The notes under the pieces were generated by a model, which saw only the letters and a program-made list of their open reading frames with translations, did no database searches and was not told the DNA's origin. Shown here piece by piece: positions 54,464 to 63,195 of a stretch of 64,000 bases of DNA (positions within the stretch are counted from its first letter, which is position 1; each line of letters starts with the position of its first letter). A program made the position numbers and the translations under genes. Source of the stretch: an uncultured Opitutia bacterium (GTDB lineage Bacteria > Verrucomicrobiota > Verrucomicrobiia > Opitutales > Coraliomargaritaceae); contig CAKZOI010000021.1 of the NCBI GenBank assembly GCA_937136395.1, forward strand, positions 1-64,000, written 5' to 3'.

Positions 54464-57400
54464 TATTCTAACTCCTTCAGTTTTGCTTCGATTGATGCCA
54501 TGAGCTCCTTCGGAGCTACTTCGCTTAGGAGGTCGACTGCTTCTTGTAGGGTCGCTTTTGCGCTGTCTCGCTCACCCATACCTATGAGTGCTTCTGCATC
54601 CCCGAGGTATGCTTTTGCAGCGAGCTCATGGAACTGAGAATACCCGAGGAATGTGCGTTCGTAAAATCCATGTGCTTCGGCGTAAGCTTTTTCTTCCATG
54701 AAGGACTCGCCGGTTTGGAAGAGTGCCTTGGCATGTAGGATTCCGCGCCAGTCTGGAACGCGTAGAATGTATTGGTATTTTTCGCGTGCATCTGCACCAC
54801 GATTCATTGAAGAGAGCAGCTCTCCTTGGCGGAGAATAATGGCTGGCTGTTGTGGTGAACCAGGGAACTTGGTGATAATGGCCTCTAAGTAATTCAATGC
54901 ACCATCCTTATCGCCACTTTCTGCGGTGACATCTGCTAGGCGCAGGTAGGCGACGATGGTTGCATCGTCCTGAGGGTATTTATTTATAATATGGTTCCAT
55001 GCTTTGATGGCGAAATCTCTGCGTTTCAGGCGTTCGTAGTCGGCTATATACAGCACAACGCGTGGTGTTACTTGAGTGAGTAGGGCTTCGTCAAACATCT
55101 CTCGAGGGGAGACTTCTACGTCGAGGCGGTAAAGCCCCATCAATGCACGCGCTTCGGCAATTCGGCTGGAGCCAGCATGTTTAGCTAATAGGCCGCGGAA
55201 GAAGTCTTCAGGGGATTGTGCAGGAAATTGGCTCCCTTCATCTCTGTAGATACTAGTGATATCGCTAATTGGGCTTAGGTCTGTAAGTAAGCCCTCATGA
55301 AAGCTTGGATGCGTCCGCAGCTTATTGTAGAGCGATTGCTCCAAGCTTGGATTATTGTAGAACTCTTCAAATAGGAAGCCGCGGTCGGTCACGATCTTGG
55401 TGCGGAACTCTATGTCGTTGTCGAGTGAATGAAGAAATTGAATTGTGCGCGTCAGCATCTTCTCGTTGCTGACGTATTTTTCGGCGTAACCTTCGATCAG
55501 CGCATCGACACCTTTATTGCTAGGGGATGTGATATACCGCTCTATGCTTTCTCGATACAGTGTGAGCATCTTGGTGACTTCAAGATTGTATTCGTAAGCG
55601 CGACCGAGCTCGAAAATGGCGTCGGTTAAGCGTCCAATTTCACCGTATTTTTCGATGTAAGCTTCAAAGTGTGTGGCCATTTCGGTATATTGACCGAGTA
55701 TTTCGTAAATATTACCAATCTTGAAAGCAGAGCTGTCGTGGATATCTTGCTGGTCTGTGATGGCATCCGCTGTTTGAAAGTAATCCATCGATAGCTGATA
55801 ATTTTCCGCGAGGAGTTCAATTTCACCGAGGAAGAAGTTGGCTTGATCGAGGCTGTTGCTGTTTGGATACTTTTCCAGATAGAGCAGAAGCGTTTCACGT
55901 GCGGCCTCAAAGGTTTGTGCGTAATATTGTGCAGTGCCCTTGCGAAGGAGTGCATCTTCAGCGTAGATGCTTGTGGGGAACTTAATCAAAACTTGGTCAA
56001 AGCTATCGACTGCTGGAAAGAAGTCGGAGATTTGAAGTTCGCCGAGGCCTTTCCAGTAGTGAAGACCATCTTCGAAGGAGCTGTTGGCGTGCATACTTAA
56101 CCATTTGGTGCATTGCTCAACGACTTCTTCAAAGGCTTCTTCACCAAATTTGTAGGCACCCCATTGCGCGAGCAGGTTCGCTGAAACTGGGTCGACTGGG
56201 TTTGTGTTCAAGAAATCGATAACTATTTCAGAGAATTCAGCAAATTTGCCAGTATTCTTGAGCTCTGTCGCCAGTACGGCAGTTACATCGGAGTAATAAT
56301 CACCTTGTGGGAATTTTTGGCGATAGGAACGTCCGAGTTTTATGACGGTAGGGATCTTACCGATTTGTCGGGCATTCGCGAACGATGCGTAGTGGTAAAA
56401 CTCATTGCGCTCATCATTTGGGTTTTCGGCTCGAAGGTCGTCAAACATCCAGAAGGCTTCGAAACGACGACCTGTTTGTGTGTAATTGCGCGCGCGGCGC
56501 ACGAGCAGTTCATTACGTAGTGTCGGTAGTTTGCGCAGGTTGACTAGATTCTTTTCGATCGTGGCAATTTCTTGTTCCAACTTATCGGTGACCTCTGCCG
56601 ACGCTCCAAATGCAACGCGTTGTTCCAGTTTTGCGGTGGTTTTGGCGAGCTTTTCTTCGTTGTATTCGATAATGATGTCGGTCGTCTTGATTAAGTTTAG
56701 AAGTATCGCGGCATCATTAATTCGCCCGAGTTCTACGACGGCATCACTGGCTTTTAGTAGCGCGACATTCAAGCGTGGGCGATAGCGCGTTTCCGATTCA
56801 ATCGCGAGGTGAGATACGAGTTTCATCGCTTCGTCGAATTTTTTGTCGTTGGCGTAGGCTTCGAAACTCGCTGCGGCCCCAAGGGCTCGATCTTCTGGGT
56901 CGCGTGATTCGGCTGTCAGTTGAGCAAAGTATGGAATGCCTTCTGTGAGGTTGCCGGTTCCATAATAGGTGATGACTAAGTCACGGAGGATTTTTTGACT
57001 TTCTTTGTAGTTTAGAGTAAAATTAAAGTCGCCTGATAGCATTTTAATCATCAATTGCGTGGCGGCAGAGTTTTCGCCTAGCGTTCTAAGCACATCGATC
57101 CGCTTGAGGCACGCATCTTTAATTTTCGGCGAGCGTGGGAAGTCCTCCTCAAGTTTATCATACCAAGTTAGGCATTGTTGGAGGTCGGACTTGTCGCCAC
57201 TTTGTAGGTAGATCTGAATGTAGCCAGTGCCCACTAAGAAGATGGGGAAATCGAGTTTGATTTTTTCGGCACCGGTCTCCGACATGCCTTCGACGCGGGA
57301 GATGAGTTCCTTCAGTAGTGGCATGGCTTCTATTAACTTGCCGTGCTCCACGAGGAGATTTGCTTGAATTTGTAGGTTGCTGAAACTGAGTTGGCTCGCT

Positions 57401-57498
57401 GGCCCCGCTTCGTCTTGTGCGACAGTGGGGAGTGAGCTGACTGCCAAAGCGAGGGCAGCAAAGAGCGACTTCTTGAAGGTAAATCGATTAAGCATCAT
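54463..57498 (-). CDS. Large secreted TPR protein, head of the ExbB/ExbD operon
   Basis: A 1011-residue protein with a signal peptide (FKKSLFAALALAVSSLPTVAQ), then TPR-like helices over nearly the whole length. Many are of the tol-pal YbgF type (FPRSPKIKDACLKRIDVL, FPTSIYAEDALLRKGTAQYYAQTF, YPNSNSLDQANFFLGEIELL, FPGSPQQPAIILRQGELL). It is the first gene of the five-gene unit with ExbB and two ExbD proteins. A periplasmic scaffold linking the proton channel with the outer membrane is a reasonable inference; no enzyme motif is seen. Confidence 0.85.
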   Translation of the reverse strand: MMLNRFTFKKSLFAALALAVSSLPTVAQDEAGPASQLSFSNLQIQANLLVEHGKLIEAMPLLKELISRVEGMSETGAEKIKLDFPIFLVGTGYIQIYLQSGDKSDLQQCLTWYDKLEEDFPRSPKIKDACLKRIDVLRTLGENSAATQLMIKMLSGDFNFTLNYKESQKILRDLVITYYGTGNLTEGIPYFAQLTAESRDPEDRALGAAASFEAYANDKKFDEAMKLVSHLAIESETRYRPRLNVALLKASDAVVELGRINDAAILLNLIKTTDIIIEYNEEKLAKTTAKLEQRVAFGASAEVTDKLEQEIATIEKNLVNLRKLPTLRNELLVRRARNYTQTGRRFEAFWMFDDLRAENPNDERNEFYHYASFANARQIGKIPTVIKLGRSYRQKFPQGDYYSDVTAVLATELKNTGKFAEFSEIVIDFLNTNPVDPVSANLLAQWGAYKFGEEAFEEVVEQCTKWLSMHANSSFEDGLHYWKGLGELQISDFFPAVDSFDQVLIKFPTSIYAEDALLRKGTAQYYAQTFEAARETLLLYLEKYPNSNSLDQANFFLGEIELLAENYQLSMDYFQTADAITDQQDIHDSSAFKIGNIYEILGQYTEMATHFEAYIEKYGEIGRLTDAIFELGRAYEYNLEVTKMLTLYRESIERYITSPSNKGVDALIEGYAEKYVSNEKMLTRTIQFLHSLDNDIEFRTKIVTDRGFLFEEFYNNPSLEQSLYNKLRTHPSFHEGLLTDLSPISDITSIYRDEGSQFPAQSPEDFFRGLLAKHAGSSRIAEARALMGLYRLDVEVSPREMFDEALLTQVTPRVVLYIADYERLKRRDFAIKAWNHIINKYPQDDATIVAYLRLADVTAESGDKDGALNYLEAIITKFPGSPQQPAIILRQGELLSSMNRGADAREKYQYILRVPDWRGILHAKALFQTGESFMEEKAYAEAHGFYERTFLGYSQFHELAAKAYLGDAEALIGMGERDSAKATLQEAVDLLSEVAPKELMASIEAKLKELE

Positions 57499-57597
57499 GC
57501 TAATATAATGAAGAATACTGTTGGGATAAGCTTTAAGGTCGGTTTCGAGGGGGGGATTGTAAAGCGCAAACAGGTCATTTAGTGTGTTTGAGCAATG

Positions 57598-59535
57598 TCA
57601 TTGACTGATTGAGCTGAGCGCTTCGGCTGCAGATTCCCACTCGTAATTTTTTTCATCAAGATATTTGGAAAGGCGTGCTGCTTTGATATTCAGTTCTTTA
57701 GCAAGTTCGGGGTCGCTATATGAGCTAGGGTCTTCGAGTTGTTTTGAAACCTCGGCTTGCTCTGTTTCCAGCTGCAAGATGGCTTCTTCGAGCTCAGCTA
57801 CACGCTTTTCGAGTTTTTTGCGTCCAGCCGAGTCTTTCTTGCGCTCTTCAGCAGCTTTGCGGCGCCGATCTTTAGCGCTCATTTTATCGCGTTTCCCTTG
57901 ATTCTCGTTGCTGCCATCTGGACGCGCGTTCTTGAGTCCAGCAACCAAGCCACTTTGCTCTGAACTGGCGCCAGACTTGCGCAAATAGTAGTCGTAGTCA
58001 CCAGCGTAAGGGGTTATAGAGCCCGCTTGTATTTGGATCGTGGTTTTGGCTATTGCTCGAATGAAGTGCACGTCGTGGCTGACGAAGACTAAAGTGCCTG
58101 TATATTCTTTAATTGCACCGATGAGTGCATCGATACTTGGCATGTCTAAGTGAGTCGTTGGCTCGTCGAGGAGCAGGAAGTTCGGCGGAGCAAGCAGTAG
58201 TTTCACTAGAGCAAGGCGACTTTTTTCACCTCCACTGAGCACCTTAACCTTTTTGAAGACGTCATCACCGCGAAACAGAAAGGCCCCGAGTATGCCGCGC
58301 ACTTTTTGCTCGTTCATGCCGTTTTCAATACGTTCCATTGCTTCGTCGAGGACAGTTCGCTCTACGTTGAGCACCTCGACTCGCTGCTGAGAGAAGTAGC
58401 CAACGCTCACATTGTGCCCAAGCTCACGGCTGCCGCCTTGTATCTCGATCGCGCCAGAGAGAATTTTCAAAAGTGTGGATTTACCTGCGCCATTTGGTCC
58501 GACGAGAACGATACGTTGACCTTTTTCAATTTGCAGGCTAATGTCCGTGTAAACGATATGGTCATCGTAGGCTTGGTCTACGTGCTCTAGTGTGGCGACT
58601 CGTTGTCCGCTACGCATGGGCTGTGGGAAAGAGAAAGAAATGGTATCGGCATCGTTGACTGGAGCTTCGATGCGTTCCATTTTCTCTAGAGTTTTAAGTC
58701 GAGCTTGTGCCTGCGAGGCTTTGCTCGCCTTAGCTCGGAAGCGACGCACGAAATCTTCAAGGTGGGCGATTTCTCGTTGTTGGTTCGTATAGGCAGCTAG
58801 GTGTTGTGCTTCACGCTCCGCTTTTTGTTTGAGATAGTCTTCGTAATTACCGTGGTAGCGGTTCAGCTTCCCGTGCGCGATCTCGATGATTCCGTCGCAG
58901 ATCGCGTTGAGGAACTCGCGGTCGTGTGAGATGGTCAAAATTGCTCCAGAGTAGCGAGTTAGTTGACTTTGAAACCAACTGAGTGTCTCCAAATCTAAGT
59001 GATTGGTCGGCTCATCCAGCATTAACAGATCTGGTTCCATGACTAAGAGGCGGGCGAGATGGGCGCGCATAATCCATCCTCCGCTGAGCGTGTGAGCAGG
59101 GATGTCGTAGTCCTCAGGGCGGAAGGCAAGGCCAGCTAGAATACGTTTCGCCTTAGCTTCTAGATTGTAGCCATCCAGTTCGACGAATTGCTCCATTGCA
59201 TCGATGCGCGCGGAATCGTCAGGGTCTGGGTGCTCGCGAAGTGTTTTGTAGATAGCCGTCATCTTCGGCGAAATGGATGTCGCAAGTTCTGCTACGGTTT
59301 CGTCTCCAGTGGGTGCACTTTCCTGAGGCAAAAAACCGATCTGTATGTCGCGCTCCAGTTCAATCAAGCCGCTGTCGGCCTCGGCATCGCCTAGTATGAT
59401 CGAAAAGAGGGTAGTTTTGCCGGCACCGTTGGGACCGACGAGGCCGAAGCGCTCGCCACGCAGTAAGCGGAGCGAAATGTCGGTGAAGAGTGTCTTTTGG
59501 CCGAAGCCTTTGCTGATTTTGGAAACAGTAAGCAT
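57598..59535 (-). CDS. ABC-F family ATPase
   Basis: A 645-residue soluble protein with two ABC domains. The first has GPNGAGKTT, LSGGW and LMLDEPTNHLDLE; the second GPNGAGKST, LSGGEKSR and LLLDEPTTHLDMPS. The linker between them is the charged helical P-site tRNA-interaction motif region (ERIEAPVNDADTISFSFPQP at its end). The C-terminal ~90 residues are a coiled coil (KKLEKRVAELEEAILQLETE) as in Uup and YheS. ABC-F proteins act on ribosomes as translation factors or, in some cases, give antibiotic resistance; a housekeeping role is likelier here. Confidence 0.93.
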   Translation of the reverse strand: MLTVSKISKGFGQKTLFTDISLRLLRGERFGLVGPNGAGKTTLFSIILGDAEADSGLIELERDIQIGFLPQESAPTGDETVAELATSISPKMTAIYKTLREHPDPDDSARIDAMEQFVELDGYNLEAKAKRILAGLAFRPEDYDIPAHTLSGGWIMRAHLARLLVMEPDLLMLDEPTNHLDLETLSWFQSQLTRYSGAILTISHDREFLNAICDGIIEIAHGKLNRYHGNYEDYLKQKAEREAQHLAAYTNQQREIAHLEDFVRRFRAKASKASQAQARLKTLEKMERIEAPVNDADTISFSFPQPMRSGQRVATLEHVDQAYDDHIVYTDISLQIEKGQRIVLVGPNGAGKSTLLKILSGAIEIQGGSRELGHNVSVGYFSQQRVEVLNVERTVLDEAMERIENGMNEQKVRGILGAFLFRGDDVFKKVKVLSGGEKSRLALVKLLLAPPNFLLLDEPTTHLDMPSIDALIGAIKEYTGTLVFVSHDVHFIRAIAKTTIQIQAGSITPYAGDYDYYLRKSGASSEQSGLVAGLKNARPDGSNENQGKRDKMSAKDRRRKAAEERKKDSAGRKKLEKRVAELEEAILQLETEQAEVSKQLEDPSSYSDPELAKELNIKAARLSKYLDEKNYEWESAAEALSSISQ

Positions 59536-59636
59536 ATGCGAGCCGGAGGAATACCGATAAGTGCAGGCTTTTAAAGTCTTCTTTTCGAGTCAGACTTGCG
59601 CCCCGCCTCGCTTCTGTTTTCTGTCCAAGTGTTATT

Positions 59637-60212
59637 ATGTCTGAAATATCTGCTCAACCGTATCTTTTAAAATTCTGGTATCGCCCTGGAACTGTTGTCC
59701 GTGCCTTAGTTGAAGCAAAGCAAGGCCACAATCTAGCGCTTGTTTGTGCGCTTGCTTTTGGAACAATGCAAGCGTTGCCGGTGTATATGTCCGATGAAAC
59801 GGTTTCACCGTTAATATTAGTTTTTGGTGCTGCGGTTGGCTTATTTGGACTGTATTTATTTTCCTGGCTGTTGCGAAATTTCGGCCGCTGGTTTGGTGCA
59901 CAAGCCCGTTTGTATGAAATGCGTGTTGCCTTAGGATGGGGCTTGATGCCGTGGACTGTTTTATTCGTTCTGCTGACGGCAATGGTTCGTGTCGAAGGCG
60001 CTGAATCTGCAGTCACTATAGCTCCCATTCTCTTTGCTGGTTTTATTTATGGCTATGTATTGATTCTGCTCTCGATTTCAGCGGCTCTTCGACTTTCAGT
60101 ATTAAAAGCATTCCTTTGCTTAGTTGTTACCTGCGCGGTTTCGATATTTCCTCTGATTTTATTGGGTCAGTTCGTCGCGCAAGCATTTGGTGTGGCTCCG
60201 GTAGGTTCGTGA
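59637..60212 (+). CDS. Yip1-domain membrane protein
   Basis: A 191-residue protein with five hydrophobic segments and the Yip1 pattern: YRPGTVVRALVEAKQGHN at the start, LLRNFGRWFGAQARLYEMRVALGWGLMPWTV in the middle. Function unknown. It ends one base before the recN ATG, so the two are probably cotranscribed. Confidence 0.8.
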   Translation: MSEISAQPYLLKFWYRPGTVVRALVEAKQGHNLALVCALAFGTMQALPVYMSDETVSPLILVFGAAVGLFGLYLFSWLLRNFGRWFGAQARLYEMRVALGWGLMPWTVLFVLLTAMVRVEGAESAVTIAPILFAGFIYGYVLILLSISAALRLSVLKAFLCLVVTCAVSIFPLILLGQFVAQAFGVAPVGS

Positions 60213-60213
60213 T

Positions 60214-61872
60214 ATGTTACAGTATTTAAAAATAAAAGACTTGGCCTTACTTGATGAGGTCACACTTGAATTTGAGGCTGGTTTTACTTCTGTGACTGGT
60301 GAAACAGGCGCAGGTAAGAGTGTTTTGTTGGGAGCCCTTGGGTTGCTTGCTGGTGCACGCACAGACAAGACGCTCATCCGTCAGGGTGCAGATGCGGTTG
60401 AGGTGGAAGCAGCTTTGTATTTTGAAGCGTCTGCGGAGATCGATGCTATATTAGATGCTGCAGGGCTGCCGCAATGTGATGATGGAGTGCTGCTGTTGCA
60501 GCGTAGTATTCACAGGACGAAAATGCCGCGCATTCAAATTAATGGCAGCATGGCTACGTTGACCCAATTACAGAACCTCGGAGAGTCTTGGATCGATTTT
60601 CACGGACCTGGTGAGCCGCAAAAACTCTTCCAGGAGAAGCGTCAGTTACAGATGTTGGACATCTATGCAGGAAATGAAAAAGCACTGGAGGAATATTCAA
60701 GCGCCTTTGGAGCATGGCGTAAGGCTTTACAGGAAATTGCGGATCTTGAAACAGGCGAACGTCTAGATGACGATGAGATTGATTTTGTGCAAAAGCAGTT
60801 AAATAAAATTGATTCTGCCGATGTGAGTGAGGCTTCCATTGAAGCTTTGAATTTGGATTATTCACGCATGTCGAGTGCGCAAGAATTGGCTAGTTTGGCA
60901 TCCGTTTGTGCTGAGGGCGTCGCCGGGGATGCAGGCGTGTGTGAACAGTTGTCTACTCTGGTCGCGCATTTTGAAACTTTAGCTGAATTAGATCCTAGCT
61001 CTGAGCCACTTCTAGAGCGCATCCGTAGCTTGTTGATAGAGCTTCAGGATGTAGGCGATGAGGTGGGGCGCTTAGCCAGTGATTTTGATTTTGATCCAGA
61101 TGCCATTGAGGCGACCACAGAGCGCATGGATTTATGGCAAGAGTTACGTCGAAAGTATGGTGGTAGTGTGGAGGCGGTTTTATCTAGGCGCGACGAGTTG
61201 GCGCAGAAATTAGCCGTGCAAGGAGATATCGAAGGGGTGCTCAAGAAGAAGCGAGCCAGTGCTGCTAAGCAAGAGGTGGCTTTGGGGAAGCTTGCACAAA
61301 AAATTACCAAAGCTCGAGTTCAAGCGGCTAACACATTGTCGAGTAAAGCTGCGGAATTACTCAAGGCCTTGGGATTTAAAAAAGCACGTTTAGAGATTGA
61401 GGTCGTTCAGCTAAAGACGCTTTCTGATACGGGTGATAGTAGCTGTCGTTTCTTGTTCGCGCCGAATGCGGGGCAGTCACTTTTGCCTTTGAATAAGATT
61501 GCCTCAAGTGGTGAAACGGCCCGCGTGATGCTCGCTTTGAAAACAGTGTTAGCCGAGGCTGATGCGACACCGCTGCTGGTCTTTGATGAAGTGGATGCAA
61601 ATGTAGGAGGCGAGGTCGGTCGTTCTGTGGGGGCCGAATTAGCGCGGCTAGCGGGAAAGCATCAAGTGCTTTGTGTGACGCATTTGCCCCAGGTGGCGTC
61701 GCTTGCGAAGAATCATTTTGTTGTCACTAAATCGCAGGGCGAGGATTCGACCAATGTATCAATCTTTCCAATACATGATTCACGTGAGTCGCGCCTCGAA
61801 GAGTTGGCGCGCATGTTGGGTGATCGCAAGTCTGCTTCCGCCATAGCGCATGCGTCTGAACTACTTGGTTAA
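60214..61872 (+). CDS. recN: DNA repair protein RecN
   Basis: An SMC-like ATPase in double-strand break repair. The N-terminal ATPase half has LQYLKIKDLALLDEVTLEFEAGFTSVTGETGAGKSVLLGALGLL; the middle is coiled coil; the C-terminal half has SSGETARVMLALKTVL and the Walker B VFDEVDANVGGEVG, then QVLCVTHLPQVASLAKNHF. 552 residues is standard. Its stop overlaps that of the converging DUF721 gene by four bases. Confidence 0.97.
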   Translation: MLQYLKIKDLALLDEVTLEFEAGFTSVTGETGAGKSVLLGALGLLAGARTDKTLIRQGADAVEVEAALYFEASAEIDAILDAAGLPQCDDGVLLLQRSIHRTKMPRIQINGSMATLTQLQNLGESWIDFHGPGEPQKLFQEKRQLQMLDIYAGNEKALEEYSSAFGAWRKALQEIADLETGERLDDDEIDFVQKQLNKIDSADVSEASIEALNLDYSRMSSAQELASLASVCAEGVAGDAGVCEQLSTLVAHFETLAELDPSSEPLLERIRSLLIELQDVGDEVGRLASDFDFDPDAIEATTERMDLWQELRRKYGGSVEAVLSRRDELAQKLAVQGDIEGVLKKKRASAAKQEVALGKLAQKITKARVQAANTLSSKAAELLKALGFKKARLEIEVVQLKTLSDTGDSSCRFLFAPNAGQSLLPLNKIASSGETARVMLALKTVLAEADATPLLVFDEVDANVGGEVGRSVGAELARLAGKHQVLCVTHLPQVASLAKNHFVVTKSQGEDSTNVSIFPIHDSRESRLEELARMLGDRKSASAIAHASELLG

Positions 61873-62234
61873 CTCCTCATTACGATATCCATAATATCGC
61901 TGCAGTTTTCGAGAGCGTGGATCTTCTTGAGAATGGCTCTTTTCTGAAATTGTAATTCGGAGCGCAAGGTTTGATTCGTCACTGATAGGACCAGTGTGCG
62001 CCCATCTTTGATTCGAACGGGGTTGCAACGACCGGCAAGCTTGGGGCCAAAAATGGCTTCCCAGTTTTCAACTAGAGTTCGTTCTGGGCTTGGTTGTTCA
62101 AGTTTATATTGCTCCTGTAAAACCACCAATAAGCTATCGAGTGCCATGGGGTCCTTGCACGCGGAAGTTGTCACTGTTCGCGGGAGTCCGCGAAAGTCGG
62201 CGATGATATCTTCGGTGCTTTTGGTAAATTTCAT
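61869..62234 (-). CDS. DUF721 protein (DciA-like)
   Basis: A 121-residue protein of the DUF721 family, whose members include DciA, the helicase loader partner in bacteria without DnaC. Visible blocks are VENWEAIFGPKLAGRCNPVRIKDGRTLVLSV and NQTLRSELQFQKRAILKKI. It is convergent with recN, sharing TTAA at the stops. Confidence 0.87.
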   Translation of the reverse strand: MKFTKSTEDIIADFRGLPRTVTTSACKDPMALDSLLVVLQEQYKLEQPSPERTLVENWEAIFGPKLAGRCNPVRIKDGRTLVLSVTNQTLRSELQFQKRAILKKIHALENCSDIMDIVMRS

Positions 62235-62347
62235 ACTCTGTATCTAGATGTGTTATTCGGATAGTCTATTTTTTGCAAATATTTGAGCAAAAATGGATCC
62301 TTTTTCCTAGTTGGCATACTTAGTGTTATATTTGTTGTGTATTGTTT
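62235..62347. other. Leader of the RNA region
   Basis: A/T-rich sequence between the DUF721 start and the first RNA candidate. It must hold the DUF721 promoter. Promoter boxes for the RNA could not be picked with confidence. Confidence 0.35.
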
Positions 62348-62427
62348 CTCCCGTGTATGGGAGTTGAGGTAATAAGACAAAGCAGAAAACAGTGTGGCGC
62401 GGGGTTTAGGGGTAGGCCTCGCGCCAC
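62348..62427 (+). ncRNA. Structured RNA candidate, copy 1
   Basis: The 5' hairpin is CTCCC-GTGTAT-GGGAG. It is followed by TTGAGGTAATAAGACAAAG, related to the block in copies 2 and 3. The 3' hairpin has an 11-bp stem GTGGCGCGGGG / CCTCGCGCCAC (one G-U pair) and a TTTAGGGGTAGG loop. The stem sequence differs from the other copies but stays paired, while the loop stays TTAGGGGTAG. Unlike the other two, no T run directly follows. Confidence 0.55.
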
Positions 62428-62490
62428 TAATGTTTTACCAGAGAGGGTGTAAATGAATAGCTGTTGTATTATTAAAACTTATTCTAAGAA

Positions 62491-62505
62491 TAAGTAAATT
62501 AAGTA
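62491..62505 (+). promoter_or_regulatory. Upstream element of RNA copy 2, TAAGTAAATTAAGTA
   Basis: The same 15-mer with one change (TAAGTGAATTAAGTA) lies at 62846. Each is 86-87 bases before the CCCG of the following RNA. It may be a regulator site or part of a promoter. Confidence 0.45.
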
Positions 62506-62573
62506 TTTTAACGGTTTTCTCTAAATGCACTTGAAAATACTTAATAAGTGTGAATTGTATGTGAAATCAGTTT

Positions 62574-62655
62574 TTTCCCGCATGGGAAATTGGGGTAACA
62601 AATAAAGTAGACAATGGTTGGCGCACTTCTTAGGGGTAGGAAGTGCGCCTTTTTG
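62574..62655 (+). ncRNA. Structured RNA candidate, copy 2
   Basis: The 5' hairpin is TTTCCC-GCAT-GGGAAA. The block TTGGGGTAACAAATAAAGTAG-ACAATGGT is identical with copy 3. The 3' hairpin has a perfect 10-bp stem GGCGCACTTC / GAAGTGCGCC with a TTAGGGGTAG loop and five T after it, so it doubles as a terminator. No reading frame explains the conservation. Confidence 0.65.
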
Positions 62656-62845
62656 TGCGCAAAAGTTCCTGCGCACCAATCGCCTAGGTAAATGATTCAC
62701 ACGTTCTATGTCGGAGAGCATCCCTTTACACGTGTCGCTTCGATGTCTCGACGGACCCGGTAATTCATCGAATTGTATCCGCTGCTCGTAGTTCTTTTTG
62801 TCGCTAAATTCTCGCCTTTGTGATTAGGTGAACTAATTCTAGTTA

Positions 62846-62860
62846 TAAGTGAATTAAGTA
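62846..62860 (+). promoter_or_regulatory. Upstream element of RNA copy 3, TAAGTGAATTAAGTA
   Basis: Counterpart of 62491-62505 at the same distance from its RNA. Between the element and the RNA both copies also have ATGCA and a TTG-like box. Confidence 0.45.
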
Positions 62861-62930
62861 AGTGCTCATCTTTATGCAAATGGGCTTGTCTGCATTTTAT
62901 TTTTGTGGATTGTTATTTTCATCAACATTT

Positions 62931-63010
62931 CTCCCGCAAGGGAGTTTGGGGTAACAAATAAAGTAGACAATGGTGGCGCACTTCTTAGGGGTAGGAAGTG
63001 CGCCTTTTTT
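62931..63010 (+). ncRNA. Structured RNA candidate, copy 3
   Basis: The 5' hairpin is CTCCC-GCAA-GGGAG, closed by a GNRA tetraloop. The middle block and the 3' hairpin (GGCGCACTTC, loop TTAGGGGTAG, GAAGTGCGCC) are the same as in copy 2, followed by six T. About 185 bases separate its end from the next gene. Confidence 0.65.
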
Positions 63011-63195
63011 GTGCAGAATTCTTGGAAGTTTTACGGCTTGAAGAGCACCTTATCGCTTAGTGATAGAGCGATTAAGCACCCACGCTAGCGGCTATTTCAT
63101 TCTGCGTGCGTTCTAGATTCTTGTTTAAGGTAAACAGGAACCTTGCGCAGTTCTACATTTCCAATAGCTTACATTCTATACCCGTAAATCTATTT

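Noticed and set aside
62348-63010. Repeated elements as integron attC sites
   Set aside because: They lack the paired core sites, carry T-run terminators, and no cassette genes or integrase are present.
62348-63010. Repeated elements as riboswitches of the next gene
   Set aside because: Two of the three end in terminators far from a gene and the copies are in series without genes between them.
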